Source of the DNA: an uncultured Bacteroidota bacterium
GTDB taxonomy: Bacteria > Bacteroidota > Bacteroidia > Chitinophagales > Chitinophagaceae
Direction: 5' to 3'
Length of the DNA stretch: 35,191 nt
Assembly: GCA_903904855.1 (NCBI GenBank)
Contig: CAIVEH010000067.1
Span: 1 to 35,191, forward strand
Translations under genes and position numbers: made by a program
Shown here: positions 8,709-16,723 of the stretch, one piece after another
How the letters are laid out: each line of letters begins with the position of its first letter
Position numbering within the stretch: position 1 is the first letter of the stretch
The notes under the pieces: generated by a model
Told to the model about the DNA's origin: nothing
What the model saw: only the letters and a program-made list of their open reading frames with translations
Databases searched by the model: none

Positions 8709-9597
8709 GCATTTAAGAACCGGATATTAGTAACCCGGATGGCGGGAGAATAACATACCCGAACATATTCAGCCTAACCGATTAAAATAAAAATTTGGGT
8801 CCGGGCATTAGAATTACTATTAAGCTCCAGTGGCTGAGCCTGCCCTGAGGTATCGAAGGGGCACGCTTGTACCGAATCACCCTTTTCAACAGCCAATCAA
8901 TCAGCACATACCGGAAATGGCAAAGCCAGATAGAATCCCTCAATCGCCGCCTTCCAGTCAAAATTACAACAACCCAATTAGCCAGACCATCATTACCATA
9001 TAACAATCAAAATCCACACTGGCTGCTCAACTACGAACATCTGCTCATGTCGGGAGATAACGCAAATTCCCCTTTGCCGCGTGGGTTTTGTGGGTTTACG
9101 ACCACGTGCTACCTTAGCTTAAGCGGTGGCGCAAGGGGGCGAAATATATTAGCCGGGTGTGAAGCCTCAATGCCATATACTTAAGCAGTTTGACCGCCCT
9201 GAAAGGGCTCAATCCAACAGCGAGGGGTGAAGCCCCTCGATAGAATAATAATTTGATAAAGCCCTGCAGGGGCGAAATAATTTTTCTATTGATCTTAAGT
9301 TAGAGATTGGGTGAAACCGGTGGGAATCAAATACAAATGCCGACCCTGAAAGGAGTCGAATTTGGTCTGTGATATCAAGAAAATCCTTAACTAAACGACA
9401 TTGAATCGGTAAACATGAAAACATATAATATATACTAAATCTATGCAGTCTGACTGAGATATATCAACGATACCCCTGACACAGGTCATTTCAAGGCCAT
9501 TTATCCGAAGTACATTTATGGTTGATGGATCGGAAGTTATATTTCCGGTATCGCGCATTGGCAAAATTAGGTTCTTTGTTTTTTCTAAATCAGATTT
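8709..9597. other. Gene-poor intergenic region with repeat debris
   Basis: About 890 bases without a convincing gene. Short frames on both strands have no recognisable domain and use atypical codons. The region holds a CCCTGAGG...TATCGAAGGG type sequence near 8842-8861, resembling a widespread bacterial intergenic repeat, and a cluster of palindromic modules at 9131-9282. It looks like a place where small repeated elements have accumulated. Confidence 0.5.
9131..9282. repeat. Cluster of short palindromic modules (GCCCTGAAAGGGC family)
   Basis: Direct reading shows GCCCT-GAA-AGGGC (9196-9208), CGAGGGG-TGAAG-CCCCTCG (9221-9239) and GCCCTGCAGGGGC (9261-9273), with GGGCGAAATA occurring both before (about 9138) and after (about 9271) the block. 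I recall the same modules, alternating with GAAATA linkers, as an intergenic repeat in many Bacteroidetes. Function unknown. Confidence 0.6.
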
Positions 9598-9828
9598 ATG
9601 CAACACGTACTCTTAACAAAAGATTTAGGTCAAAAACTCATGATTGATGGTTATAGCCATTTCATTCTTGCACTCAATAATCACAATGGTGAAATTCGCA
9701 ACCCTGAAGCATTACTCACCCTTGAACCCTCAAAAGACTTAACCCAAAGCAAAGTCTTACCTATTAATCAGTTGATCAGTTTGCCTGAAGATAAACTACA
9801 AAAAATCTATGTACGGCTTGACGATTAA
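9598..9828 (+). CDS. Doubtful small protein of unknown function
   Basis: A 76-residue frame from ATG to TAA with a plausible soluble composition (ILALNNHNGEIRN, then INQLISLPEDKLQKIYVRLDD). No signal peptide, membrane segment or known motif. A CTTTG sequence lies about 20 bases upstream, but no good promoter is seen. It sits in a repeat-rich gap and could be a remnant of a larger gene. Confidence 0.3.
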   Translation: MQHVLLTKDLGQKLMIDGYSHFILALNNHNGEIRNPEALLTLEPSKDLTQSKVLPINQLISLPEDKLQKIYVRLDD

Positions 9829-10021
9829 CAGCTCTGGCATTGAATCGTCCTAACAGAATCCACCTACGAGTAACAAACATATCAAGAACAGAAGGAAAAA
9901 TAAAAGCGGAAAATGGCCAGCGCTCTCCGCTCTTCATTCTCCCCTCTCATTTTTGTGCCCCTACCTGACAAAACTTCGAACAAGATGTGGAAGTTCTTTT
10001 GCGAGATATATTCCGCACGAG

Positions 10022-10050
10022 GTTGTTGGTCAGACAATAAGACCAACAAC
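10022..10050. repeat. 10-bp perfect hairpin
   Basis: GTTGTTGGTC (10022-10031) and its exact reverse complement GACCAACAAC (10041-10050) flank a 9-nt loop. No T-run follows on either strand, so it is not a standard terminator. It may be part of an intergenic element or an RNA structure at the 3' end of the 10107-10640 gene. Nothing else stands out in 9829-10106. Confidence 0.45.
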
Positions 10051-10106
10051 GGCGAAATCGAAATAACAAGGGGAGATTTTGGAGATCAGATGTCAACCAT
10101 TTAAGA

Positions 10107-10640
10107 CTACATATTTTCGGTCTCAATCAGCCATTTCTTAGCCCGCTTAATGACTATATTTTCAATATTATTAGCATCTGCCTCTGGCCAATATTCTTGA
10201 TGAGTCATGCGGTAATCTAAATCACCCCATGCCCAATAAAGGAGGTAGAAATCATAAATATCCTTTTCATAATTTTTCGATTGACAATACTTGTAAACAG
10301 ATGATAAATTTTCTTTTACATTAATCCCATTCGCTATGCTTTTTAAGATATACCTGCCGTAGCTTCTTATTCCATCGATTCCAGTTTTGGGTGTTAGCTT
10401 CAGTTCCTTTAGGGCTGCCTGCAAATATTCTATAGTCTCAAAATAATTTGTTGGCCTAGTTAAGGCAGATAGAATTAACACAGATGGGTTTTCATATCCT
10501 AATGAAATCATTTCAATTGCCCAATCAATACAGTCATCCGTATTAAAATCCGGAACTTCTGGAAATGCAACGATTTTATCTGTTAAGTCACCGACGATGT
10601 TCAATTCTATAAAATTTATTCTGTGAATATACGAAAACAA
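10107..10640 (-). CDS. Unknown protein next to tRNA-Leu
   Basis: A soluble, acidic, mostly helical protein of up to 177 residues with no signal peptide. It is rich in aromatic residues (DFYLLYWAWGDLDYRM near residues 130-145). No family is recognised; size and composition resemble stand-alone accessory or immunity-type proteins, which is only an impression. The start is uncertain: the frame opens after a TAG and the first candidate is TTG at 10640, which overlaps the tRNA terminator hairpin; another TTG lies 12 codons on, and the first ATG is only near codon 43. The AT-rich composition and position just beyond a tRNA 3' end fit acquired DNA. Confidence 0.6.
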   Translation of the reverse strand: MFSYIHRINFIELNIVGDLTDKIVAFPEVPDFNTDDCIDWAIEMISLGYENPSVLILSALTRPTNYFETIEYLQAALKELKLTPKTGIDGIRSYGRYILKSIANGINVKENLSSVYKYCQSKNYEKDIYDFYLLYWAWGDLDYRMTHQEYWPEADANNIENIVIKRAKKWLIETENM

Positions 10641-10667
10641 AAATCCACCCGTAAAGGAGTGGATTTT
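10640..10667 (-). terminator. Terminator downstream of tRNA-Leu
   Basis: A 9-bp stem (AAAATCCAC at 10640-10648 with GTGGATTTT at 10659-10667). On the minus strand it is followed by more T-rich sequence (TTGTTTT). It lies about 60 bases past the tRNA 3' end, in the right orientation to end its transcript. Confidence 0.6.
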
Positions 10668-10727
10668 CTAACATTTTCAGACATATTCAAGCACATTAAT
10701 GGAAGTATGTGCATTTATGTGCCTAAG

Positions 10728-10811
10728 TGCCCGGGACTGGATTCGAACCAGCACATCCTTGCGAACGCTGCGACCTGAACACAGTGCGTCTACCAGTTTC
10801 GCCACCCGGGC
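10728..10811 (-). tRNA. tRNA-Leu (anticodon CAG)
   Basis: Read on the minus strand, a 7-bp acceptor stem GCCCGGG/CCCGGGC, a D arm with GGTAGACGC, an anticodon stem CTGTG/CGCAG around the loop TTCAGGT (anticodon CAG), a long variable arm (GCGTTCGC) and a T arm with GGTTCGAATCC are all visible. Discriminator base A; CCA is not encoded. The long variable arm and 84-nt length fit leucine tRNA. Confidence 0.95.
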
Positions 10812-10840
10812 AGTATTGGATTACTGTTATTCAGGGGGTG

Positions 10841-10848
10841 CAAATGTA
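10841..10848 (-). promoter_or_regulatory. -7 box of the tRNA-Leu promoter
   Basis: TACATTTG on the minus strand matches TAnnTTTG fully and lies about 30 bases upstream of the mature tRNA 5' end. Confidence 0.5.
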
Positions 10849-10956
10849 AGTGTTTTTATGGAATTCGGAATTGGTTTTTTTAGGGAATTGGAGTAAATTT
10901 TAATTGATTATCTGTTTTCTCCAAATTCCCAATACCCAAACAACCAATTCCGGCAA

Positions 10957-11982
10957 TTAAACTGCCATCAGGCTGCAGCCGCGCAGGGCGCTGTGGTCCA
11001 TGCGTCCAAATACTTCGAATGTGCCATCGGGGGAAATATTACCAACATCGTCGGTAGCTATGAATGAGCATGAATGAATATTGGCAAGGTCTATGATATT
11101 AATGCAACCGGAACCAGTGTCATTTACATCAAGCGGATCATTAATATCACGTACCAATACCTTCATGGTATTGGTGCTTCTGAAAACACCATCAGCTTTA
11201 GCATAAGCCTGCGACAGCAGTTCGGTCATGCCATATTCAGAATGTATATGATCTAGGTGAAACTGTCTTTTCAGGATGTCATGTACCTCGCTCCTTGTCA
11301 GTTCCTCGCGGCGGCCCTTCATCCCGCCTGTTTCCATTACTATGGTGTGTTTGAGTTCCATAGGATAGGCATCAGCAAAATCAAGCAGGGCAAAAGTTAC
11401 ACCCAGCAAAAGTGTTTTTTGTCCTGCTTTTTCCAGCCGGGTCAATGTCTGATGCAATTGTTCCCATTCATTGATGTAGAATCCATTATCGGGGTGGCCG
11501 CTATGCTCAATTAAGGTTTTGGCCATATGCACAAGGGAGGCATTTTTACGTTCAAGGTAAGAGGGCAGCAACGCCAGTATAGCATACTGCTGAGAAGCGC
11601 CATAAAATTGATTATACGCCCTGAGCAGGCTTTTTTCATAAATATCCGCGTCGGCTATATAATGCCGGGAAGGGGTTTCACCTGTTGTGCCGCTGCTTTC
11701 AAATACCAGTGCAATTTTATCGTTATCCGGACTGGCATTATGCTCAGACCCGTTATCCGTTGTTAGTATTGAATGAGATTTAAAAAACGAAACAGGCAGA
11801 AATGGTATCTGAGTGATCTGACTGACATCGGAAGGATCAGTTTTCAAAGCGTGGCAAAACAACTGGTAAACCGGGTTATACTTATACTGGTATTGAAAAA
11901 CCCGGATTGCCAAAGCATCAAAATCTGCTGTAGAAGCATTCAATAGAATTTCAGGATTTATTAACGATGTGTTTTGAGCCAA
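10957..11982 (-). CDS. LuxE-like acyl-protein synthetase / AMP-forming ligase
   Basis: A 341-residue adenylate-forming enzyme resembling LuxE (long-chain-fatty-acid--protein ligase) and phenylacetate-CoA-ligase-like proteins. Visible are the N-terminal FDALAIRVFQYQ segment typical of LuxE, the nucleotide-binding loop ESSGTTGETPSRH (about 94-106), a METGGMKGRREE segment, HSEYGMTELLSQAY corresponding to the YGxTE adenylation motif, and ATDDVGNI plus a C-terminal FGRMDHS corresponding to the G-R-D hinge region. In Bacteroidetes such proteins often stand near surface-polysaccharide or lipid genes; the substrate here is unknown. The start is TTG at 11982, directly after an in-frame TAA; a second TTG 13 codons in would also work. 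Confidence 0.8.
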   Translation of the reverse strand: MAQNTSLINPEILLNASTADFDALAIRVFQYQYKYNPVYQLFCHALKTDPSDVSQITQIPFLPVSFFKSHSILTTDNGSEHNASPDNDKIALVFESSGTTGETPSRHYIADADIYEKSLLRAYNQFYGASQQYAILALLPSYLERKNASLVHMAKTLIEHSGHPDNGFYINEWEQLHQTLTRLEKAGQKTLLLGVTFALLDFADAYPMELKHTIVMETGGMKGRREELTRSEVHDILKRQFHLDHIHSEYGMTELLSQAYAKADGVFRSTNTMKVLVRDINDPLDVNDTGSGCINIIDLANIHSCSFIATDDVGNISPDGTFEVFGRMDHSALRGCSLMAV

Positions 11983-11989
11983 TTTTTGT

Positions 11990-11997
11990 TAACTTTG
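11990..11997 (+). promoter_or_regulatory. -7 box very close to the lipoprotein start
   Basis: TAACTTTG is a perfect match to TAnnTTTG but ends only two bases before the first ATG (12000). If used, the transcript would be leaderless or nearly so. It sits in the 17-base gap between two divergent start codons. Confidence 0.35.
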
Positions 11998-11999
11998 AT

Positions 12000-12467
12000 A
12001 TGATGAAAAAGGTGCGCTATACTGCTTTACTGTTATCCTGCCTGATTTTATTGGCTACATGCCAGAAAAACACCGCGTCAAAGATACCAAGTATAACGTT
12101 TAAGTTAGTTACCCCCGATTCACTTGTTGTAAGAAGAAATGATACTTGTTTTATTTATTTTAGTTTCACAGATGGCGACGCCGATATAGGCAATAGTTCA
12201 ATCTCCCAGATATATTGGAAAGACCTGCGATTTGATTCAGCAGGCTTTGTCAGTTCCGATTTTCCACCAATTCTTGATATAGTGGAAGACCCGAAAAAGG
12301 GACTTGAAGGAACCATTATGCTTATACCTGATCCGGGGCCTATACCCAGGCCTGACAGCATGCATTTCCATTTTGCAGATACGGTAGCATATGAAATATA
12401 TATTACCGACAGGGCCGGTAATATGAGCAACCATATCCGGACCAACCCTATCCGACTCCTGCCTTAA
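12000..12467 (+). CDS. Small lipoprotein of unknown function
   Basis: The protein starts MMKKVRYTALLLSCLILLATC: a lipoprotein signal peptide with lipobox LATC, so the Cys would be acylated and the protein anchored in a membrane. The mature part of about 130 residues has a beta-rich, Asp-rich composition (FTDGDADIGNSS, then ITDRAGNMSNHIRTNPI) typical of Bacteroidetes surface or periplasmic Ig-like proteins. ATG 12000 or 12003 is chosen because it starts the signal peptide; an upstream in-frame ATG at 11967 would add non-signal residues. It diverges from the LuxE-like gene. Role unknown. Confidence 0.75.
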   Translation: MMKKVRYTALLLSCLILLATCQKNTASKIPSITFKLVTPDSLVVRRNDTCFIYFSFTDGDADIGNSSISQIYWKDLRFDSAGFVSSDFPPILDIVEDPKKGLEGTIMLIPDPGPIPRPDSMHFHFADTVAYEIYITDRAGNMSNHIRTNPIRLLP

Positions 12468-12576
12468 CTTTTATCCTTAATTTCATATACAGGCATGTTT
12501 ATTAACCAATGGTTTATATCATGTATTTCCTATAAATATTGTATGCAGGTTTAGTGAAAAGATAAAATAAATTCTG

Positions 12577-12592
12577 TACTTTAGTATCTAAA
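12577..12592 (+). promoter_or_regulatory. Promoter/operator shared with the downstream paralogue
   Basis: TACTTTAG (12577-12584, one mismatch from TAnnTTTG) overlaps the inverted repeat TTTAG-TAT-CTAAA (12580-12592), 11 bases before the ATG. The same arrangement stands before the paralogue at 14197. Confidence 0.45.
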
Positions 12593-12603
12593 TCATTTTT
12601 TTT

Positions 12604-13782
12604 ATGAAACCTGTATACTTTTTCAAGACACTTTTTGTCGCAAGCAGCCTGCTCCTGGCAGGAAAAACAAATGCCCAGATGGTGGGCGCAGATATTTTCC
12701 TGAAAGGGAAATACGTTGAAGTGGGTATAGCCAAAAATGGCTGGTATGGCTCGGATTCTTTAGCTCCGGCTGGTTATCATCCGCATTGTCCCGCTTGTTT
12801 CCCTTCCAACGCATTAGGTTTTGTTGCAGACCCTGCAATGGATGGATGGACAGTAGGAACACCCGCATATATGGGTGATTATTTTATGCCTGGCACTCCG
12901 TTTGAAGGATGGGAAATACAAGTGAAAGGTGGAAAACGGGCTAGAGCTTTTAACCCTAATGCTTCAGTTACAGGTATGACTGGTTCTGGCTCTACGGTTA
13001 GTTACACCACCTCAGGCAGTATGGTATCCGGCACTTGGGTAGGAACCTATGATAGTCTACAGGTCACTCAGGTAACAACTCTGGATACTAACCAGCTATA
13101 TTTCACCATCAAAGTAACCCTCACAAATCTTTCTGCCACTGCGGTTGACAGCGTATACTATATGCGTACACTTGACCCTGATAATGATGTAACATGGCCA
13201 GGGGGTAATTTTGTTACAATCAACAAGATCCAACATCAGTCCAGAGATACAACTGTGGTTTCAGCAACAGGCCAAAGTTCTACAAGCCCTTTCCTTGCGC
13301 TTGGCACTACAGACACCAATGCTACTGCACTGGTATATGCTGTATGGCCACCCTCATCGTCTTTGGATATCAGCACTATGTATAACCAGACCTATACCGA
13401 TGCAGCTACACTTTATACTGCAGGGTCATCTGATACGTTCGATGTAGCTATAGGTTTAATTACTTTTGTACCGCACCTGGCAACTGTAGACAGTGCTGCC
13501 GACAGCGTTTGGCGCACTACTTCAACTTATTATACAAGGCATCCTGCCAACAGTGCAAGTTTCACTTATTTTTATGCATTCAGCAAAGCTGGAATGGATT
13601 CAGCCCTTACAAAGCTGCATATGCTGAGCCCAATTTCACTTGGCATTACCAACGTCAATAACAACGAAGAAGTGAAGGTATACCCTAACCCATCAAAGGA
13701 TGTAGTAAACATTACCGGGCTGACTGCTACAGACAATGTAACCCTTTATGATATGCTGGGCCGGGTAGTTGGACTGAACTAG
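12604..13782 (+). CDS. T9SS-exported protein, first tandem paralogue, cut by a nonsense codon
   Basis: A 392-residue product with a signal peptide (1-24, ending TNA-Q) and a large beta-rich middle region. That region repeats the paralogue at 14197 almost residue for residue (KYVEVGIAKNGWYGSDS, AMDGWTVGTPAYMGDY, VDSVYYMRTLDPDND). A type A T9SS sorting domain begins at VYPNPSKD (359-366). The frame stops at TAG 13780-13782, where the paralogue has TGG (Trp), removing the last 41 residues of the sorting domain. T9SS cargo needs this domain for export and surface attachment, so the product should be made but mis-sorted, unless the codon is read through. The function of the body is unknown. Confidence 0.85.
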   Translation: MKPVYFFKTLFVASSLLLAGKTNAQMVGADIFLKGKYVEVGIAKNGWYGSDSLAPAGYHPHCPACFPSNALGFVADPAMDGWTVGTPAYMGDYFMPGTPFEGWEIQVKGGKRARAFNPNASVTGMTGSGSTVSYTTSGSMVSGTWVGTYDSLQVTQVTTLDTNQLYFTIKVTLTNLSATAVDSVYYMRTLDPDNDVTWPGGNFVTINKIQHQSRDTTVVSATGQSSTSPFLALGTTDTNATALVYAVWPPSSSLDISTMYNQTYTDAATLYTAGSSDTFDVAIGLITFVPHLATVDSAADSVWRTTSTYYTRHPANSASFTYFYAFSKAGMDSALTKLHMLSPISLGITNVNNNEEVKVYPNPSKDVVNITGLTATDNVTLYDMLGRVVGLN

Positions 13783-13905
13783 AATGTAACACATGATGGC
13801 ATGAATACCTTCCGTTATGGCAATATACCATCTGGCGCTTATTTACTGGTAGTAACTGGAAATGATGGTAATATCAAATCAAGAACCCCGGTAAGGAAGA
13901 TGTAG
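13783..13905 (+). pseudogene. Orphaned C-terminal tail of the first T9SS paralogue
   Basis: In frame after the TAG, 40 sense codons and a terminal TAG encode a tail matching the paralogue's last residues (NVTHDGMNTFRYG, then KSRTPVRKM). Over these 41 codons the two copies differ at 10 bases, nine of them silent third positions and one giving Ile/Leu. That pattern shows selection on the protein until recently. Confidence 0.75.
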
Positions 13906-13931
13906 TTTAATTTATTTTATGATATTTTCAG

Positions 13932-13956
13932 ACAGGGAATCAGATTGATTCCCTGT
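13932..13956 (+). terminator. Hairpin terminator after the first paralogue
   Basis: A 10-bp perfect stem (ACAGGGAATC 13932-13941 with GATTCCCTGT 13947-13956), a 5-nt loop and a short T-rich tail (TTCT). It isolates the first paralogue from the second, so each has its own promoter. Confidence 0.6.
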
Positions 13957-14170
13957 TTCTATATACAACACATTGAATCCAATAGCTCAATGGCAACTTG
14001 CGAAGAGCAATGTCTTAATATAAAATAATTCTTTTGAATCCAGTAAAATTAGTGGGATATTTTTACATCAAATGCCTCCTGTTTCTAAACAAATTTAACT
14101 CCCAGTTTATATTATGAATTTTAAATAAAATATTTACTTCTTTATTTACGATTGAATCAATTAAAATCGA

Positions 14171-14186
14171 TAATTTAGTACCTAAA
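14171..14186 (+). promoter_or_regulatory. Promoter/operator of the second T9SS paralogue
   Basis: TAATTTAG (14171-14178) overlaps TTTAG-TAC-CTAAA (14174-14186), 10 bases before the ATG. The box, palindrome and the following ATCA are conserved with 12577-12596, while sequence further upstream is not. Confidence 0.45.
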
Positions 14187-14196
14187 TCAATTTTAT

Positions 14197-15507
14197 ATGA
14201 AACCTGTATACTTAATCAAAGCATCAATTGTTTTTTGTTTTATTCTAATTGCCGGAAAGGCTAACGCCCAGATGGTTGGCGGTGATATTTTTCTCAAAGG
14301 AAAGTATGTTGAATTAGGAATCGCCAATACTGGCTGGTATGGCTCAGATTCAACTGCTCCTGCTGGCTACCATCCACACTGCGCGAGTTGTACCATGCCT
14401 ACGGGGATTGGATTTGTTTCCGATCCTGCTATGGACGGATGGACTGTTGGCACACCAGCCTATATGGGTGATTATTTTCTGCCTGGCAGCCCGTTTGAAG
14501 GATGGGAAATACAAATAAAAGGCGGCAAGCGCGCAATGCAGTTTAACCCAATGGCTGCTGGATTTGCAGGAGGTATGACAGGTTCTGGTTCAAATTTAAG
14601 TTATTCAACATCCGGCAGTACCGTATCAGGTACGTGGGTAGGTGTTTATGACAGTATTCAACTTACCCAGGTAACTACACTGAATACTAACCAGCTTTAT
14701 TTCACCATTAATGTTACGCTGACCAATTTTTCAACTTCCCCGGTTGATAGTGTATACTACTTTCGCACGCTTGACCCCGATAACGATCAAACATGGCCTG
14801 GCGGAGGATTCCCGACTAAAAATAAAATCGAACACCAGTCGTCTGCTATTACTGTAGTTTCAGCTACAGGGCTTGGCTATCCGGCATTATCACTACTGGC
14901 ACTGGGTACTTCTGATTCTAACGCAACTGCTCTTGTCTATCAAGTTTGGCCAAATCCGGCAACAAGAGATATCAGTACTATGTATAATCAGACTTACATT
15001 GATTCAGGCACATTATATGCAGCGGGCTCGACAAACACTGCAGATTATGCTATTGGGCTGATAACTTTTATACCTCACCTTGCAACTGTTGACAGCGCTG
15101 CCGACAGTGTCTGGCGTACCACTTCTACCTATTATCAAAAACATCCTGCCAATAGCGCCAGTTTTACTTTTTTCTATGCTTTCGGCCAGGCAGGGCTTGA
15201 CTCAGCTATTGCTAAAACACATCTGGTAAGTCCGGGTACGTTAGGCATTACCAATATTAATAATGGTGGTGATGTAAATGTTTACCCTAACCCATCGAAG
15301 GACATAGTAAACATATCAGGACTTACAGCTACAGATAAAGTTACCCTTTATGATATGATGGGTAGAGTTGTTGAGTTGAATTGGAATGTAACACATGATG
15401 GCATGAATACCTTCCGTTATGGAAATATTCCATCGGGTGCTTATTTACTGGTGGTAACTGGAAATGATGGTAATCTCAAATCAAGGACACCGGTTAGGAA
15501 AATGTAG
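14197..15507 (+). CDS. T9SS-exported protein, second tandem paralogue (intact)
   Basis: A 436-residue secreted protein: signal peptide 1-24 (ending ANA-Q), a beta-rich body with several Gly/Ser/Thr-rich stretches and conserved Cys pairs near the N-terminus (HCASC), and a complete type A T9SS sorting domain (VYPNPSKDIVNISG ... GRVVELNW ... SRTPVRKM). It should be exported by T9SS and anchored or released at the surface. It is a tandem duplicate of 12604-13905, and the proteins are near-identical across most of their length. The body resembles no enzyme I know; an adhesin or structural surface role is possible. Confidence 0.9.
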   Translation: MKPVYLIKASIVFCFILIAGKANAQMVGGDIFLKGKYVELGIANTGWYGSDSTAPAGYHPHCASCTMPTGIGFVSDPAMDGWTVGTPAYMGDYFLPGSPFEGWEIQIKGGKRAMQFNPMAAGFAGGMTGSGSNLSYSTSGSTVSGTWVGVYDSIQLTQVTTLNTNQLYFTINVTLTNFSTSPVDSVYYFRTLDPDNDQTWPGGGFPTKNKIEHQSSAITVVSATGLGYPALSLLALGTSDSNATALVYQVWPNPATRDISTMYNQTYIDSGTLYAAGSTNTADYAIGLITFIPHLATVDSAADSVWRTTSTYYQKHPANSASFTFFYAFGQAGLDSAIAKTHLVSPGTLGITNINNGGDVNVYPNPSKDIVNISGLTATDKVTLYDMMGRVVELNWNVTHDGMNTFRYGNIPSGAYLLVVTGNDGNLKSRTPVRKM

Positions 15508-15521
15508 TTTCAATTATTTAT

Positions 15522-15565
15522 AAAATCCCTGGGCAAAGGCTTTGAAACCTTTGTCCAGGGATTTT
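15522..15565 (+). terminator. Strong rho-independent terminator
   Basis: An 18-bp stem with a single G-U type mismatch (arms 15522-15539 and 15548-15565), an 8-nt loop and a following ATTTTT tract. It ends the second T9SS paralogue. Confidence 0.85.
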
Positions 15566-15713
15566 ATTTTTCCGTATAATTATTTCAACATATCACATGA
15601 AAATATTCTCCTATTTTCGGCATTCCCCATTTATATAAAAAATAATGTTACTGATTTTCAATAAAGAATATTATTTGGCGCTAAATAGCATTTCTTTTTA
15701 CAGAAATGAATTT

Positions 15714-15721
15714 TATCTTTA
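15714..15721 (+). promoter_or_regulatory. Possible -7 box of the NlpC/P60 gene
   Basis: TATCTTTA, one mismatch from TAnnTTTG, lies 19 bases before the ATG. No -33 box is obvious. Confidence 0.3.
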
Positions 15722-15740
15722 AGACCCCAATAATTTTTTT

Positions 15741-16634
15741 ATGAGGAAAAAAGTATTTTCATTCGTTACCTCATACCCTTTTCTCCTGGTTAGCATCATT
15801 GCCTGTTTTGCGGTTCAGTCTTCTTATGGCCAGGCATTGTTTAATAACTTCTCCGGAACACCGGTTACTTATATTTATGACTGGTGCAAAGCGCTGCCTG
15901 TACATGATATGTTTCTGCCTGTGCTTGCAATACCCAAAGAAAATTTCATACCCGGTCCTCTGCAGTTAAATACACAACAATTAGCAACATTAAGTAATAG
16001 TTTGAAAACAGCTGATTCAATTGTAGCCACCAATGATGCTGATACAACCGAATCTAAAGACCTCGCTATAGCAGCACAATCTATTCCCGGCCCTGCACCG
16101 GTTGCTGAATCAACTATTGCCTCGGGTAAATTGTCCAAAGAAATTTCAGGCGCAATTTTCGATGAAGAAACGGATATACTGATAGGCAAGTATGCCGAAA
16201 TGATTAGTGTTGCCCCTGATGAAGTAAACAATTTGAGGCTCTACAAATTTATTGATAACTGGTATGGAGTAAGGTATAAGTGGGGCGGCAATGACCTGAC
16301 CGGTGTAGACTGCTCTGGTTTCTCTCAGAAATTATATGGGTCTATTTATGGACTTAGTCTTTTGCGTACAGCAAAGCAACAACACCGGAATTGTGAAATA
16401 GTAAGGGATTATGGCGAAGCTAGTGAGGGAGATCTGGTTTTTTTCCGTGTGCACCATCTGGGCATATCGCATGTTGGTATATACCTTGCCAATGGGTTCT
16501 TCGTACATGCTTCGCGCTCAAGGGGGGTAATTATCAGCAGCCTCGAAGATAAATATTGGCACCGGCGCTATGCCGGTTGCGGACGTGTGGAAAGGGAAGA
16601 TTTATCGGGGACTGAATCGGGATTTCTACAATAA
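15741..16634 (+). CDS. Exported NlpC/P60 (C40) cell-wall peptidase
   Basis: A 297-residue protein with an N-terminal signal peptide (about 1-30). A low-complexity linker is followed by a C-terminal NlpC/P60 domain: YKWGGNDLTGVDCSGF with catalytic Cys191, SHVGIYL with His244, and VHAS with His256 as the third polar residue. The family cleaves D-gamma-Glu-diaminopimelate bonds in peptidoglycan peptides, so a periplasmic wall-remodelling role is likely. The linker (about 40-160) shows no SH3 or LysM domain. The ATG start is fixed by the signal peptide. It is monocistronic between two terminators. Confidence 0.9.
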   Translation: MRKKVFSFVTSYPFLLVSIIACFAVQSSYGQALFNNFSGTPVTYIYDWCKALPVHDMFLPVLAIPKENFIPGPLQLNTQQLATLSNSLKTADSIVATNDADTTESKDLAIAAQSIPGPAPVAESTIASGKLSKEISGAIFDEETDILIGKYAEMISVAPDEVNNLRLYKFIDNWYGVRYKWGGNDLTGVDCSGFSQKLYGSIYGLSLLRTAKQQHRNCEIVRDYGEASEGDLVFFRVHHLGISHVGIYLANGFFVHASRSRGVIISSLEDKYWHRRYAGCGRVEREDLSGTESGFLQ

Positions 16635-16673
16635 ATATATCGGGCTCTACAAAAATCTTATTCTATATAATAC

Positions 16674-16701
16674 AAACAGCCCGGCACTAACCGGGCTGTT
16701 T
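16674..16701. terminator. Bidirectional terminator between the C40 peptidase and pstS
   Basis: An 11-bp perfect stem (AAACAGCCCGG 16674-16684 with CCGGGCTGTTT 16691-16701) and a 6-nt loop, with T-rich sequence past it on both strands. It lies between convergent genes. Confidence 0.8.
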
Positions 16702-16723
16702 CTTAATATTCACAACATTGAGA

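Noticed and set aside
8797-8810. CCGGGCA near 8800 as an att-site copy of the tRNA-Leu 3' end, which would define an integrated island from 8800 to 10728
   Set aside because: The match is short, lacks one C and is in the wrong orientation relative to the tRNA gene.
9913-10104. 63-codon plus-strand frame as a gene
   Set aside because: No domain or promoter; it runs through the 10022-10050 hairpin and has an unlikely composition.
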